Assembly (NCBI RefSeq): GCF_026616195.1
Contig: NZ_JANHDH010000004.1
Coordinates: 62,001 to 126,000, forward strand
Source of the DNA: Haloarchaeobius amylolyticus
GTDB lineage: Archaea; Halobacteriota; Halobacteria; Halobacteriales; Natrialbaceae
Direction: 5' to 3'
DNA: 64,000 nt
Part shown: positions 16,610 to 25,226 of the stretch, one piece after another
How the letters are laid out: each line of letters begins with the position of its first letter
Position numbering within the stretch: the stretch's first letter is position 1
Translations under genes and position numbers: made by a program
Notes under the pieces: generated by a model
Told to the model about the DNA's origin: nothing
The model's database searches: none
The model's input: the letters and a program-made list of their open reading frames with translations, nothing else

Positions 16610-16947
16610 TGACGGCGGATTCGACGAGTCCGGAAGCGATCAGAGACGACGTATTCCACGCGCTTGCCGCAGAGCCACGCCGCCGACTCCTGCTCCTGCT
16701 CGCCACCGACGAGGCCGCCGTGGGCGAACTCGCCGCGGAATTCGATATTAGCCGCCCTGCAATCTCGGAACATCTGGCAGTGCTGAAGCGGGCGGGTCTC
16801 GTCTCCGCCAGGAAGGAAGGCAGACGACGAATCTACAGCCTCGAGGCAGACTCGTTGGCAGCAGCACTCTCCTGGTTTGTCGAACTGGATGAGTTCTGGG
16901 CAGGGCATCTTGAAGAGGTCGGTTCCAACCTCAACGGCGAACAGTGA
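16609..16947 (+). CDS. ArsR-family winged-helix repressor
   Basis: A 112-residue ArsR/SmtB-type regulator: VFHALAAEPRRRLLLLLATDEAAVGELAAEFDISRPAISEHLAVLKRAGLVSARKEGRRRIYSLE is visible as helix, recognition helix and wing. The classical metal-binding CxC is absent, so the inducer is probably organic, as for other ArsR proteins paired with SRPBCC. It is the last gene of the operon and presumably represses it at the palindrome 15671-15688. Confidence 0.9.
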   Translation: MTADSTSPEAIRDDVFHALAAEPRRRLLLLLATDEAAVGELAAEFDISRPAISEHLAVLKRAGLVSARKEGRRRIYSLEADSLAAALSWFVELDEFWAGHLEEVGSNLNGEQ

Positions 16948-16955
16948 GTACCGAC

Positions 16956-16973
16956 GATGGTTACATAGCCATC
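16956..16973. promoter_or_regulatory. inverted repeat after arsR-like gene
   Basis: GATGG-n8-CCATC, containing ATGGTTAC, which is the same half-site found in the operon palindrome at 15671. It could be a second operator half or a weak terminator hairpin; no T-tract follows. It starts 9 bases after the stop codon. Confidence 0.35.
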
Positions 16974-17041
16974 ACTTTCGAGGGCAGAGATGGTACTCTA
17001 CATGCAATTCCAATCAAATGTGTAGAATTTCAACAGAGCCA

Positions 17042-17057
17042 CTGTAACCGATTACAG
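17042..17057. promoter_or_regulatory. CTGTAA-n4-TTACAG palindrome
   Basis: CTGTAACCGATTACAG has perfect 6-bp arms and lies 36-51 bases before ATG 17093, the distance expected for a site next to the TATA box of a leaderless gene. Similar CTGTA...TACAG palindromes lie at 32064 and 42050. Confidence 0.5.
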
Positions 17058-17092
17058 GAACGACTTTTCATCCTCCTCCACCTCCTCTCGGT

Positions 17093-17509
17093 ATGAACAC
17101 TCACACCCTCCGGAGGGCAGATATCGCCTCTCTTGGTGTTATTATGCTTTCGCTCATTGGCGGGTCCCTCGCACTTCCTGCACTCCCAGGTGAGGTTACT
17201 GTCCAGTGGTCGGTCAACGGGTCCCCGAACACCGTCCTCCCCGCACTACCGGCAGTTCTATTACTACCCACCATCGCTCTACTCGCATTCGCATATCTCC
17301 GCGGTGGTGTACTCCTATCGGGCCGACGTACCGAGATTGGACCCAGAACCGGCTTCGCGGTTTTCATCGGTCTGGCCTACCTGCAGGGGGCACTCATCGC
17401 GCTCAACCTCGGTGTGTCGGTGAATCCGGTAGCTGCCGTTGCTCCAGCAGTGCTTGTCATCCTCGTAGCGACGTACGCTGAACGTGCGGGCTTCGTCCAG
17501 GGAGCATGA
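17093..17509 (+). CDS. DUF1648-like small membrane protein
   Basis: A 138-residue protein with four predicted helices. After the first helix comes the DUF1648-like LPALPGEVTVQWSVNGSPNTV, with Q-W in place of the more usual I-H. Paralogue of the gene at 12899. It ends 27 bases before the zinc-ribbon regulator at 17537, so the two form a likely operon in which the regulator could control the membrane protein. Function unknown. Confidence 0.78.
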   Translation: MNTHTLRRADIASLGVIMLSLIGGSLALPALPGEVTVQWSVNGSPNTVLPALPAVLLLPTIALLAFAYLRGGVLLSGRRTEIGPRTGFAVFIGLAYLQGALIALNLGVSVNPVAAVAPAVLVILVATYAERAGFVQGA

Positions 17510-17536
17510 CGGACGAATCCATCAGAGGTGCCAGTG

Positions 17537-18430
17537 ATGAGTGAAGATCCTGAACCCGGCCAGTCACTCAATGCCGGCGTCACCGAGGCGGCGGTCGAAC
17601 TACTCGCGAACCCGACCAGACTCCGTATCGTGGACGCTCTCGGGAAGCAACAGACGACCCGTCGTGAGTCGCAAGCAGTCGGGTTCGCCGAACTTCAACG
17701 ATTGGCCGGTGCAGAGGATTCTGGAAACTTTGCGTACCACTTGAACAGACTCAGTGGGGCCCTCGTCGTCCAGACGGATGCGGGCTATCGACTCAGTGAT
17801 GCCGGGTCACAGGTTTCGAGCATTCTCCACTCGCCACTCCTGCAGTCGGAAGATTCCGTGGAGGTAGAGACTGATTACGAGTGTGGGGTCTGCGGTGCCA
17901 CAATCGTTGCGCGGACCACCGACGGTTGTATCGAGTTCCACTGCGGATCCGGCCATGGCTTCCGAACAGAGAGTGTCCCCGGCCCTGTGCTAGAAGAGAG
18001 CGTGGAGAGGGCCCTCAAACTGGCGCTCGGGCAAATATACACCGACCTCGAAACCATGACTCGAGGGCACTGTCCACGCTGTAATAACCAGATGAGATGG
18101 GGGACCGAGGCGATCAGTACCGAACTCGGTTCTCACCTTATCTCGGCAGAATGTAGCGCCTGTGCGATGGTCTGTGGGAGCCCCGTTACCACGTGGGCAC
18201 TCGTCGACTGGGACATCCGGTCACGGCTCCATCTCGCAGGAATCGATCTCCTCGAGACACCTCTCTGGGACATCCGGGACCTGCCAGTCGAGGGACCGAC
18301 CCGAGTCGGTGGTGACGAGGACACACCACCAGAGGAGACTCGCTTCAGACTCCGTTTCGAGGTCGGGGACGCAACGTTTACAGTCGAGATAGACGGGACC
18401 GCAACCGTTCTGTCTCTCAGAGACGAATAG
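17537..18430 (+). CDS. ArsR-like winged-helix regulator with zinc ribbon
   Basis: A 297-residue protein. Residues 15-90 form an ArsR-like winged helix (ELLANPTRLRIVDALG, then DSGNFAYHLNRLSGALVVQT). Next are paired Cys motifs CGVCGATIV and HCPRCNNQM with CSACAMVCG, likely one or two zinc ribbons. The C-terminal part (RFRLRFEVGDATFTVEIDGTATV) may sense a ligand. This architecture is common in haloarchaea (winged helix plus DUF7351-like). ATG 17537 is preferred over 17528. Paralogue at 22681. Confidence 0.84.
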   Translation: MSEDPEPGQSLNAGVTEAAVELLANPTRLRIVDALGKQQTTRRESQAVGFAELQRLAGAEDSGNFAYHLNRLSGALVVQTDAGYRLSDAGSQVSSILHSPLLQSEDSVEVETDYECGVCGATIVARTTDGCIEFHCGSGHGFRTESVPGPVLEESVERALKLALGQIYTDLETMTRGHCPRCNNQMRWGTEAISTELGSHLISAECSACAMVCGSPVTTWALVDWDIRSRLHLAGIDLLETPLWDIRDLPVEGPTRVGGDEDTPPEETRFRLRFEVGDATFTVEIDGTATVLSLRDE

Positions 18431-18868
18431 GTCAAGGAGCGAGGCTCATCTGGTGACGACCCATGCGTTCAGATTGTCGATGACTCGCTCGTCGGCATGC
18501 TCCTTGCTCGGATATTCAGCGGACGGGCACTGTCTCTCACTGGGGCAGAAGAGAGGGTTCAGTGACGGACCCTGGAGGAGTTCCGCGAGGCTGTACGCTA
18601 TCCGGGGAGCGGTTCATCCGACACAGCACCGACCCGTTCGTCGAGGGTAGTCAGAACCACGGAGTCGAGTCGGAATTCTTCGCCGGGGCTGAGGTCACCA
18701 TACCGTTTCTTACCCTTCATCTGGAAATCATCGGGATCAGCCGAGACGCGGCTGGTAACGCCTCCATCATCGAAACCTCCTCACGCGGCTCGTTGCCGAT
18801 CGAGACGACAACAGGAATCTGCTCTCCGTGAAATCGTACTCGCAATCTAGGGGCACCAACTGAAAATA
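18431..18868. other. gap with possible decayed reading frames
   Basis: On the minus strand a 40-codon frame beginning MKGKKRYGDLSPGEEF (from 18720) has haloarchaeal composition, but stops abruptly. A neighbouring frame continues with ADERVIDNLNAWVVTR, and another upstream reads FHGEQIPVVVSIGNEP. The three together suggest a short gene broken by frameshifts, but I recognise no family. No intact gene is supported. Confidence 0.3.
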
Positions 18869-18895
18869 CAAAACAGAAATATTTTTGCTGTTTGG
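18869..18895. promoter_or_regulatory. inverted repeat flanking the DUF6653 TATA box
   Basis: CAAAACAG and CTGTTTGG (7 of 8 complementary) flank an AT-rich core AAATATTTTTG that looks like the TATA box, about 50 bases before ATG 18929. A dimer bound here would block promoter access. Confidence 0.45.
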
Positions 18896-18928
18896 AAATG
18901 CACCTACTGGCAGGAGAGACGACCGAAA

Positions 18929-19432
18929 ATGAACGTAGAGAAGACACTCGCGAAGCTGTTTGGCCTCGAGGGCGACAACTGGCTCCATCACGCAAACCCG
19001 AAGAGCGTATACTCTCGGTTTCCGGTCCTCGCTATGATCGCTGCGTCCGTCTGGAGTCGCATCTGGATAGGCGAGTACTTCCTCGTCCCACTGGCTCTGA
19101 CGTTCGTCTGGACATTTCTCAACCCACACCTGTTCGACCGCCCTGCGTCGCTGGAAAGTTGGGCTGCACGTGGAGTGTTAGGTGAACGGATCTGGAAAGA
19201 CCGGGCTGAATACGAAATTCCCGACGGGTTCCCGGTGAAGATACAGACCCTGAACGCCCTCAATTTTGTCGGCATGGTACCGTACCTCTACGGACTGTAC
19301 GTGCTAGATTTCTGGATGATGGTTGCGGGCTTTTCGGTGGCGTTTCTGAGCAAGCTCTGGTTCTTCGACCGGATGGTGTGGCTTTACGAGGAGCTGCGCC
19401 ACCTCGAAGAGGTCCGTGAATGGACCGCATAG
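18929..19432 (+). CDS. DUF6653 membrane protein
   Basis: A 167-residue protein with about four hydrophobic segments. The conserved core of DUF6653 is clear: WLHHANPKSVYSRFPVL, SVWSRIWIGEYFLVPLAL, TFLNPHLF and ARGVLGERIW. Many bacteria and haloarchaea carry this family as a single small gene. No biochemical role is known. It stands alone with its own promoter and faces the lipoprotein hydrolase. Confidence 0.83.
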   Translation: MNVEKTLAKLFGLEGDNWLHHANPKSVYSRFPVLAMIAASVWSRIWIGEYFLVPLALTFVWTFLNPHLFDRPASLESWAARGVLGERIWKDRAEYEIPDGFPVKIQTLNALNFVGMVPYLYGLYVLDFWMMVAGFSVAFLSKLWFFDRMVWLYEELRHLEEVREWTA

Positions 19433-19553
19433 CGTGAAGTAAGAACCGGGATACTCCTGTCTGGGTTAGCGAACCCGTCAACGTTGGCTCCACGAAAGTT
19501 GCTGGACCTGCTCGACCTCAGCCCAGAGTCATTCGGTGAGCTAATGCGCGGGG

Positions 19554-21020
19554 TCAGTTCGACCAGATAGATGTGGCCCAGTCGTCGAGATCCGCGACTA
19601 CCTCTTCGGCGACGTGACCGAGGGTCTGGTACTCCGCTGGTGATCCTGGTCCTTCACCGGGCATGAACAGGTGGTTCAACCCGTCGTATCGTTCGAATTG
19701 GACGTTTTCTTGTCCCGATAACTCCTGCTCCCACCGGTCGATATCAGCCGCAGTTACCTGATAGTCGCGAGTCCCCCAAGCGACCAGGATGGGGACCGAG
19801 AGCGACCGGGCGGTTTCAAACGCGTCGTAGGCAGCGAGACTCTCCCAGTAGGCACGGCCTCCACCGAGAACTATCTCGTCGTCGCCGATATCGAGCTTGC
19901 GGATGCGGTTTACGGCTGCCGCGACGGCGTCCAACTGCGCCTGTTCATCCTCGGTGACCGTGCCGTCAAGTTCGACGAGATAGCGGGTCTGTTCGAGGAC
20001 GAGCTCGGCGAGCGGGCGCCCCGGCGGGGCCAACATGATGACTCCTGCGGCACCTTCGATACGGTCGGCCACACGGGGGGCGAGTTTTGCGCCCAGGCTG
20101 TGCCCGACGATGATAGTGCGCTCGTTATCGAACCCTGGCATCGAACGAGTACGTTCGACTGCCGCGAGTGCGTCCGTAGTGTACTCGTCGTCGATTGTGA
20201 ACGCTGTCGGGTCGACCTCACAGACGGCGGTTCGTTTGGTGAACCGAAGCGAGGACGTAGATTTGGTCGCAAGCCCGTATGCAAGGTCACGGTATGGTCG
20301 GTTCGGGCCAATCGAGCCGTCGAGGTCTGTCGGTCCGGACCCACCAAGGAACACCGCACTCGGCGGGGGCGTTGCACCCGGCTCTTCGAGCGCTTTCTCG
20401 GGGACAGTTGTTTCGGCAGGAAGGGTACAGCTGGCACCATTGTCGACGCTCAACTCAGAGGTCACGATAGCTTGGGCATCGACGTAGGTAGGCGGGCTCC
20501 AGGTCGCGTCACCGACAGGGACGAGCCGGAAGCCGAGGACGCGTGCCTGTTCGTCGAATATAACGAGCAGGCCCTGCTGGCCCTGTGCGAACCTTGAGGT
20601 GATGAGCACCGCAGTTCGTGACTGGACTGTCGTCCGGTTGCTCCCTTCGATACCAACGAATGCACCCTGCTGACGGATGAGTTCGGCCCAGATGGATTCG
20701 AGTTGGGCGGCGTCCACCTGGCTCGCCACATCCGGTGCGAACAGCTCGACCGCTCCTTCGTACTCGCCTGATGCGAGTCGGCTCACGAGTGTGCGAGCGA
20801 CCTCGGCGAATGGCGGTTCTGTAGTGGTCGTCTTCGTCGTTGGCTCGGTTGTTGGCTGGGTCGTAGCGGCACCCGTCGTCGCAGTCTGATTCGGTGTCGA
20901 ATCGTCGTTGCCGTCGGTACAACCTGCGAGGCCGATGACGGCACCCATTGCGATGCCACCGAGGAACTGTCGTCGCGTTCGAGCCCGGGTTGACGATCGG
21001 GAGGACTCAGTTCGAGGCAT
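19554..21020 (-). CDS. Tat lipoprotein: DUF3887-like plus alpha/beta hydrolase
   Basis: A 488-residue exported protein. The N-terminus has twin arginines (TRRQFLGGIAMG) and a lipobox LAGC, then a Thr-rich linker that is probably glycosylated on the cell surface. A DUF3887-like domain follows (EYEGAVELFAPDVASQVDAAQLESIW), then an alpha/beta hydrolase with nucleophile elbow GHSLGAK, an Asp in VAWGTRDYQV and catalytic His in GLNHLFMPG. Bacterial DUF3887-hydrolase fusions are similarly secreted. ATG 21020 is preferred over 21071 because it gives a normal Tat leader. It is divergent from the MFS transporter. Confidence 0.86.
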   Translation of the reverse strand: MPRTESSRSSTRARTRRQFLGGIAMGAVIGLAGCTDGNDDSTPNQTATTGAATTQPTTEPTTKTTTTEPPFAEVARTLVSRLASGEYEGAVELFAPDVASQVDAAQLESIWAELIRQQGAFVGIEGSNRTTVQSRTAVLITSRFAQGQQGLLVIFDEQARVLGFRLVPVGDATWSPPTYVDAQAIVTSELSVDNGASCTLPAETTVPEKALEEPGATPPPSAVFLGGSGPTDLDGSIGPNRPYRDLAYGLATKSTSSLRFTKRTAVCEVDPTAFTIDDEYTTDALAAVERTRSMPGFDNERTIIVGHSLGAKLAPRVADRIEGAAGVIMLAPPGRPLAELVLEQTRYLVELDGTVTEDEQAQLDAVAAAVNRIRKLDIGDDEIVLGGGRAYWESLAAYDAFETARSLSVPILVAWGTRDYQVTAADIDRWEQELSGQENVQFERYDGLNHLFMPGEGPGSPAEYQTLGHVAEEVVADLDDWATSIWSN

Positions 21021-21283
21021 CTCCCTCGTAATAGATTGTCGCTGTCGGTCGGGAGTTGCTGTCGATTGCAAGGGACCAGTGTTTCAGTCCGGGTGAGCGG
21101 GACACCATACGCCAGCGTGGTCGTGACGACCCTAAGCCGTTTCCTGTAATCGGGGACACCTACGTTTGTTGCCAATTTTTCGAAAACGAGTCGTCTGTGA
21201 TTACCGCAACGAGTTACAGTAATGCAGTCGACTGAAGTATATTTCTCCTGATATTTATCGTCTCGAGACTGCAACCGTGTTCT

Positions 21284-22618
21284 ATGCGACAGTTACTCTC
21301 CAATCGAACCTTCGTCCGGCTGTTCGCTGGACGACTCGTCACGAACGCCGGCGACAGCCTTGCGGCGGTCGCAACGATGTGGCTCATCCACGAACTCGGC
21401 GGCTCGCCAGCGCTGACAGGGATCGCTGGTGCCTTGACCCTCGCTCCGAGCACCATCCAATTCGTCTTCGGGCCGCTGGTCGACCGGCTCCCCCTCCGTC
21501 GCGTCCTGTTATCGACACAGATCGCCCAATTAGTCGTGGTGCTCACGGTCCCAGTCGCATGGTCCCTGGGCGTCCTCTCGGTCTGGCTGGTTATGGCTAT
21601 CGGCCCGCTCACAGCGCTGCTCAACCAGCCGGTGTACCCGGCGCAGAGCGCGGCACTTCCCCGCATCGTCGAGGCGGAGGACCTCACCGATGCGAACTCG
21701 GCGTTCGCATTCGCGCTCCAGGGATCAGATTCCGTACTGAATGCTATTGCGGGTGTTATTATCGCCGCTGTCGGTGGTATCGCAATCTTCGTCGTCGACG
21801 CAGTAACCTTCGCAATCGCCGCATTACTTTTCGCCAGACTCACGCTAGACGGAACAGTAGCCGATGCCGACCCGGACGGTACAGCAGCCACGGCTGTCAG
21901 CACCGACGGCGGGGCGGATGAGCAAACCGACGACTCGGCTCTCGACACTGATGGAGCCGAAGGGACCGATGAGGGGTCCCTAACCGCGTCAGTGTCTTCC
22001 TACTGGTCAGATCTTATCGAGGGGTTTTCGTTCGTACGGGGTACTGTCCTTCTCCACCTCGCATTCATCCCGACAATCGTCAACTTCCACGGAGGAATGA
22101 GCCTCGCGCTCATGCCCGCCTTCGCTGACACGCTCGGCGGTGCCACCGCCTATGGGACGTTGCTCGCTGTGATGGCCGGCGGCGGGCTGGTCGGGTCGCT
22201 CATCGCGAGCCCCGTTGATGGGGTTCGGTACGGGCTACTTGCCCCGACAGCACTTGCTATCAGTGGACTCGCGCTGCTTTGTGCGATACTCGTCCCGGGG
22301 CTGGTGCCGACTGCGGTGCTATTCTGTGTTGGAGTTCTGCCCATCGGCGTGCTGAATGTCCTGTCAAGTGCACTCATCCAGTCCGCGGTTCCCGAGGGGA
22401 TGGTCGGCCGTGTTACCGCGCTCATGGTCTCCACCTCATCGATGGCAGCCCCGCTTGGTGCCGTCATCGGCGGGTCTCTCGCTGGGGTCTTCGGCGTAAT
22501 CCCAGTCTTTGCCGCCGGGTCGCTCACGTTCTTCTTGGCCGCGCTGCACCACCTGATCGTTCCGTCCGTCCGAAAACTCCCCCCGGTTGCTGAGACACCG
22601 CGCATCACGAAGGAGTGA
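21284..22618 (+). CDS. MFS transporter (drug/metabolite efflux type)
   Basis: A 444-residue major facilitator protein with about 12 hydrophobic segments. The motif-A region between helices 2 and 3 reads GPLVDRLPLRRVLL. A very acidic loop of about 50 residues (DADPDGTA...DEGSLTA) separates the two six-helix halves. It belongs to the MFS_3/enterobactin-exporter-like branch, which usually exports drugs or siderophores; the substrate is unknown. The zinc-ribbon regulator begins 62 bases downstream on the same strand and may control it. Confidence 0.87.
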   Translation: MRQLLSNRTFVRLFAGRLVTNAGDSLAAVATMWLIHELGGSPALTGIAGALTLAPSTIQFVFGPLVDRLPLRRVLLSTQIAQLVVVLTVPVAWSLGVLSVWLVMAIGPLTALLNQPVYPAQSAALPRIVEAEDLTDANSAFAFALQGSDSVLNAIAGVIIAAVGGIAIFVVDAVTFAIAALLFARLTLDGTVADADPDGTAATAVSTDGGADEQTDDSALDTDGAEGTDEGSLTASVSSYWSDLIEGFSFVRGTVLLHLAFIPTIVNFHGGMSLALMPAFADTLGGATAYGTLLAVMAGGGLVGSLIASPVDGVRYGLLAPTALAISGLALLCAILVPGLVPTAVLFCVGVLPIGVLNVLSSALIQSAVPEGMVGRVTALMVSTSSMAAPLGAVIGGSLAGVFGVIPVFAAGSLTFFLAALHHLIVPSVRKLPPVAETPRITKE

Positions 22619-22680
22619 CAGTTCGCTTACTGCAATGGGTTTCGGCGAGCGCTTTTCCCCTGCCACGCCGTTCGAACGGT

Positions 22681-23577
22681 ATGGCTGTAGAAGACGACGG
22701 CACCGCTCGGGACGACCACACCACAGAAACGACACCTGAGATGGCCCCCGAGGAGGCGTTTGCCCTCGTGGGGCACGAGATGCGCTTTGCCATCCTTCGG
22801 GCGCTCTGGGACGCAGGCGAGGAGAGCCTCTCCTTCTCTGAACTCCGAACTGCCGTCGGGAACCCTGACGCTGGGAATTTCAACTATCACCTCCGCAAGC
22901 TACTTGGCCCGTTCGTGCAGAAACTTGAGAGCGAGGATGGCGGCTACGAACTCACCGTCGCCGCTGGATACGTCATGGGCGCCATCGAATCCGGAGGCTA
23001 CCATCGGAGCGAGTCCGTCGGGCCCGTCCGGGTGGACGCTACATGCCCCGAGTGCGAAGGTGTCGTTGAGGCCCAGTACGAGGATGACAAGGGCCGTGTG
23101 GCGTGTGTCGACTGTGACCACCGGATGTTCAACGCGCCGATGCCACCAGGTGCGGTCGCACCCACCGACGCTGACGGCCTTGCGGAACTGTTCAACCGCT
23201 GGATCAGGGCCGTCGTCAGGCGCGTCAGTGCCCACATCTGCCCGGTGTGTGCGGGGCGGGTTAACGGCAGACTCGTCCTCGACGACGAGAACCCAGTCGG
23301 AGAGTTCCGCTGTGAGCAGTGTGATCGAACGGTGACCGCCGGTATCGCGGCGTGGCTCATCGAACACCCTGCACTCGTCCAGTTCTCGATGAACCACGAG
23401 GTTGATCCACGCAAAGCCCCGCTCTGGTCGACCCACTGGCAGCAAGCCGTCGAGACGGTCGTCGTGGAAACCGAGCCTCCCCTGGCCGTCGTCAGCATTA
23501 CCATCGACGGGGACACCCTCGAGATCGTCGTGGATGACACAATGACAGTCGTCGAGACTCGCCGGCACTGGCAGTGA
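22681..23577 (+). CDS. ArsR-like winged-helix regulator with zinc ribbons
   Basis: A 298-residue paralogue of the protein at 17537. Winged helix: ALVGHEMRFAILRALWDAG and DAGNFNYHLRKLLGPFV. Then two Cys clusters, CPECEGVVEAQ...CVDCDHRMF and CPVCAGRVN...CEQCDRTV, each a plausible four-Cys zinc ribbon. The C-terminal beta region (VVSITIDGDTLEIVVDD) mirrors the paralogue. ATG 22681 is chosen over 22615, which would overlap the MFS stop. Context suggests it regulates the upstream transporter. Confidence 0.85.
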   Translation: MAVEDDGTARDDHTTETTPEMAPEEAFALVGHEMRFAILRALWDAGEESLSFSELRTAVGNPDAGNFNYHLRKLLGPFVQKLESEDGGYELTVAAGYVMGAIESGGYHRSESVGPVRVDATCPECEGVVEAQYEDDKGRVACVDCDHRMFNAPMPPGAVAPTDADGLAELFNRWIRAVVRRVSAHICPVCAGRVNGRLVLDDENPVGEFRCEQCDRTVTAGIAAWLIEHPALVQFSMNHEVDPRKAPLWSTHWQQAVETVVVETEPPLAVVSITIDGDTLEIVVDDTMTVVETRRHWQ

Positions 23578-23662
23578 TTCTCGGTGGCGAAGGGCAGTTC
23601 GACCGGGCTGTGCAGAAATTTCGGTTGCGCGTGACTTATCCAGATGCGACACCAGACGTCAT

Positions 23663-24310
23663 TCACGATCGCACGTCAGCGTCGCCGGTAGACAGTAAGA
23701 ACCAGTCGACAATCCGGTTTGTCGCCCGTCGGAGCGTGACGCTTGCAGTCGACTTGTCGACCTCAAGGGTCGCAGCGACATCAGCGAGCGTCGACTCGCG
23801 CGGAACCTCGTAGTACCCGTGGTGCAGCGCGGTCTCGAGAAACTCCCGTTGCCGAGGTGTGAGGACGTCTCCTGATGAGTCGCTGTGCACGACAGAGAGA
23901 AGGTCGTATTTGAGCGGACTCTCCTCGAGTCTGTCCCCGAGCGCATCGAACTGGTCTCTCGTTGCAGTGATATTGAACTCCATCACGCCGTTCTGGACGG
24001 TCAGCGGGAATTCGGGAGGAAGCGAGGTTTCTCCAAGGAACGTGAATAAGCCCTGTTCGGTGGTCTCATATTTCGTCAGCCCGCGTCCACCGTCGATGTA
24101 TAGGCTTTCGAAGGAGACGATACTGTCGTGCGCTTCAAGATCATCCATTGCAGCATCGGGGTTCGGGCCGATTATTTCCCCAAGTTCGAGCGTTCGCTCT
24201 TCCAGTGGCGCGCCGGCAAGGAGTCTGAACGTAGTCTCAGGATGCATCTGCGAGAGGTCAGCAATCCAGATCTCGGCCGGGACCTCCATCCCGAATCGTG
24301 CCCTAATCAT
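23663..24310 (-). CDS. HTH_10 (bacterio-opsin activator type) transcription regulator
   Basis: A 215-residue bat-type regulator, third of four in the window. C-terminal HTH_10: LTPRQREFLETALHHGYY, EVPRESTLADVAATLEVDK, STASVTLRRATNRIVDW. The N-terminal 150 residues are the variable sensor part starting MIRARFGMEVPAEIWI. It stands between the zinc-ribbon regulator (convergent) and a membrane protein gene. Its target is not apparent. Confidence 0.87.
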   Translation of the reverse strand: MIRARFGMEVPAEIWIADLSQMHPETTFRLLAGAPLEERTLELGEIIGPNPDAAMDDLEAHDSIVSFESLYIDGGRGLTKYETTEQGLFTFLGETSLPPEFPLTVQNGVMEFNITATRDQFDALGDRLEESPLKYDLLSVVHSDSSGDVLTPRQREFLETALHHGYYEVPRESTLADVAATLEVDKSTASVTLRRATNRIVDWFLLSTGDADVRS

Positions 24311-24484
24311 CTCTTGCCTCCAGAGAACTCGGGTCTGCTATCGATGTCAGCATTGCTACGATGTTTCATCGTCACCAAGGTTAACTATTGGTTCGAAATC
24401 GACGGGAAGCCGGCATATACTCCGAGGCCAGTACTCAAAGATTGAATCCGTTGTCGTCCGCCTTGCAGCTCCGTGACCGGGGTT

Positions 24485-24949
24485 TCAGTATTCAATGGTC
24501 GTCGTACCTCGGTACCAGATGGCAAGCGAGTACGCTGCACCCACGAAGACGACGAGGATGAGTGCGAGGAGGACTGCGAACGCGAGGTAGCCAAACAGCG
24601 GGTTCGCATAGGGTAGAATCACGTCTCCCGGCGGTTCCACTGCCCACGGGCTGAGGTGGAAGAACACGAGCATCCCACCACCAACTAGCATCACAAGCGA
24701 CCAGTAGCGTTCGCCAGTCAGACCAGTGAGCGACCCGACGAATCCCGTAATCACGAGCGGATATATGAGAAGGCTGTACGTGAACGGGTTCACCGACGAG
24801 GTGATCGGCCACCCGACGTGGTTCCCCCGGATCACGTGGTCAATGTGGTGTGCAAGTCCCAGTAGGGTCGCGGCTGCAAAGATGACGTACGCGAGCGGCG
24901 GGAGGTTTCCGCTGAATCGTGACTCACCTGACGACTGTGATTCTGACAT
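24485..24949 (-). CDS. four-helix membrane protein
   Basis: A 154-residue protein with four hydrophobic segments and HHIDHVIRGNHVGWPI between helices 1 and 2. Its polar residues (two His, Asp, Arg, His) could bind a metal or cofactor. The family is not recognised. ATG 24949 (MSESQSSG) is preferred over 24964: a perfect 16-bp palindrome then lies 36-51 bases upstream. Confidence 0.7.
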   Translation of the reverse strand: MSESQSSGESRFSGNLPPLAYVIFAAATLLGLAHHIDHVIRGNHVGWPITSSVNPFTYSLLIYPLVITGFVGSLTGLTGERYWSLVMLVGGGMLVFFHLSPWAVEPPGDVILPYANPLFGYLAFAVLLALILVVFVGAAYSLAIWYRGTTTIEY

Positions 24950-24984
24950 ACCAGGTAGCAACACGTGGAGTACCCTCCCGGTTT

Positions 24985-25000
24985 ATCCAACATGTTGGAT
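24985..25000. promoter_or_regulatory. 16-bp perfect palindrome ATCCAACATGTTGGAT
   Basis: A perfect 16-base palindrome located 36-51 bases before ATG 24949. On the minus strand it runs into GGATAAACC, a possible TATA element, so a bound protein would overlap the promoter. The core CCAACATGTTGG also occurs at 29777 and, with one changed pair, at 38084. Confidence 0.65.
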
Positions 25001-25226
25001 TCGATTCTGAGCGGACTGCCAGTGCGTTCAACTGATTGCTCCGAGACCTCCGAAGGACCTCCACCCAAGCAACACGAGCCTCGGCAGTAAGGGGAAGAGC
25101 AGTCATCTCGCCCCGAGCCCAAGTCCGGATAGACGGTCGCAGACTGTAGCCGACTGCGTCCTAGCACTCAGCGATGACTAAGACTCTTGCCTGAACGACA
25201 TCGGTTCTATCCCGATATCGTCGCGC

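Noticed and set aside
20035-20597. plus-strand frames of 150-165 codons
   Set aside because: They lie opposite the lipoprotein hydrolase gene, whose motifs are complete, and show no family features.
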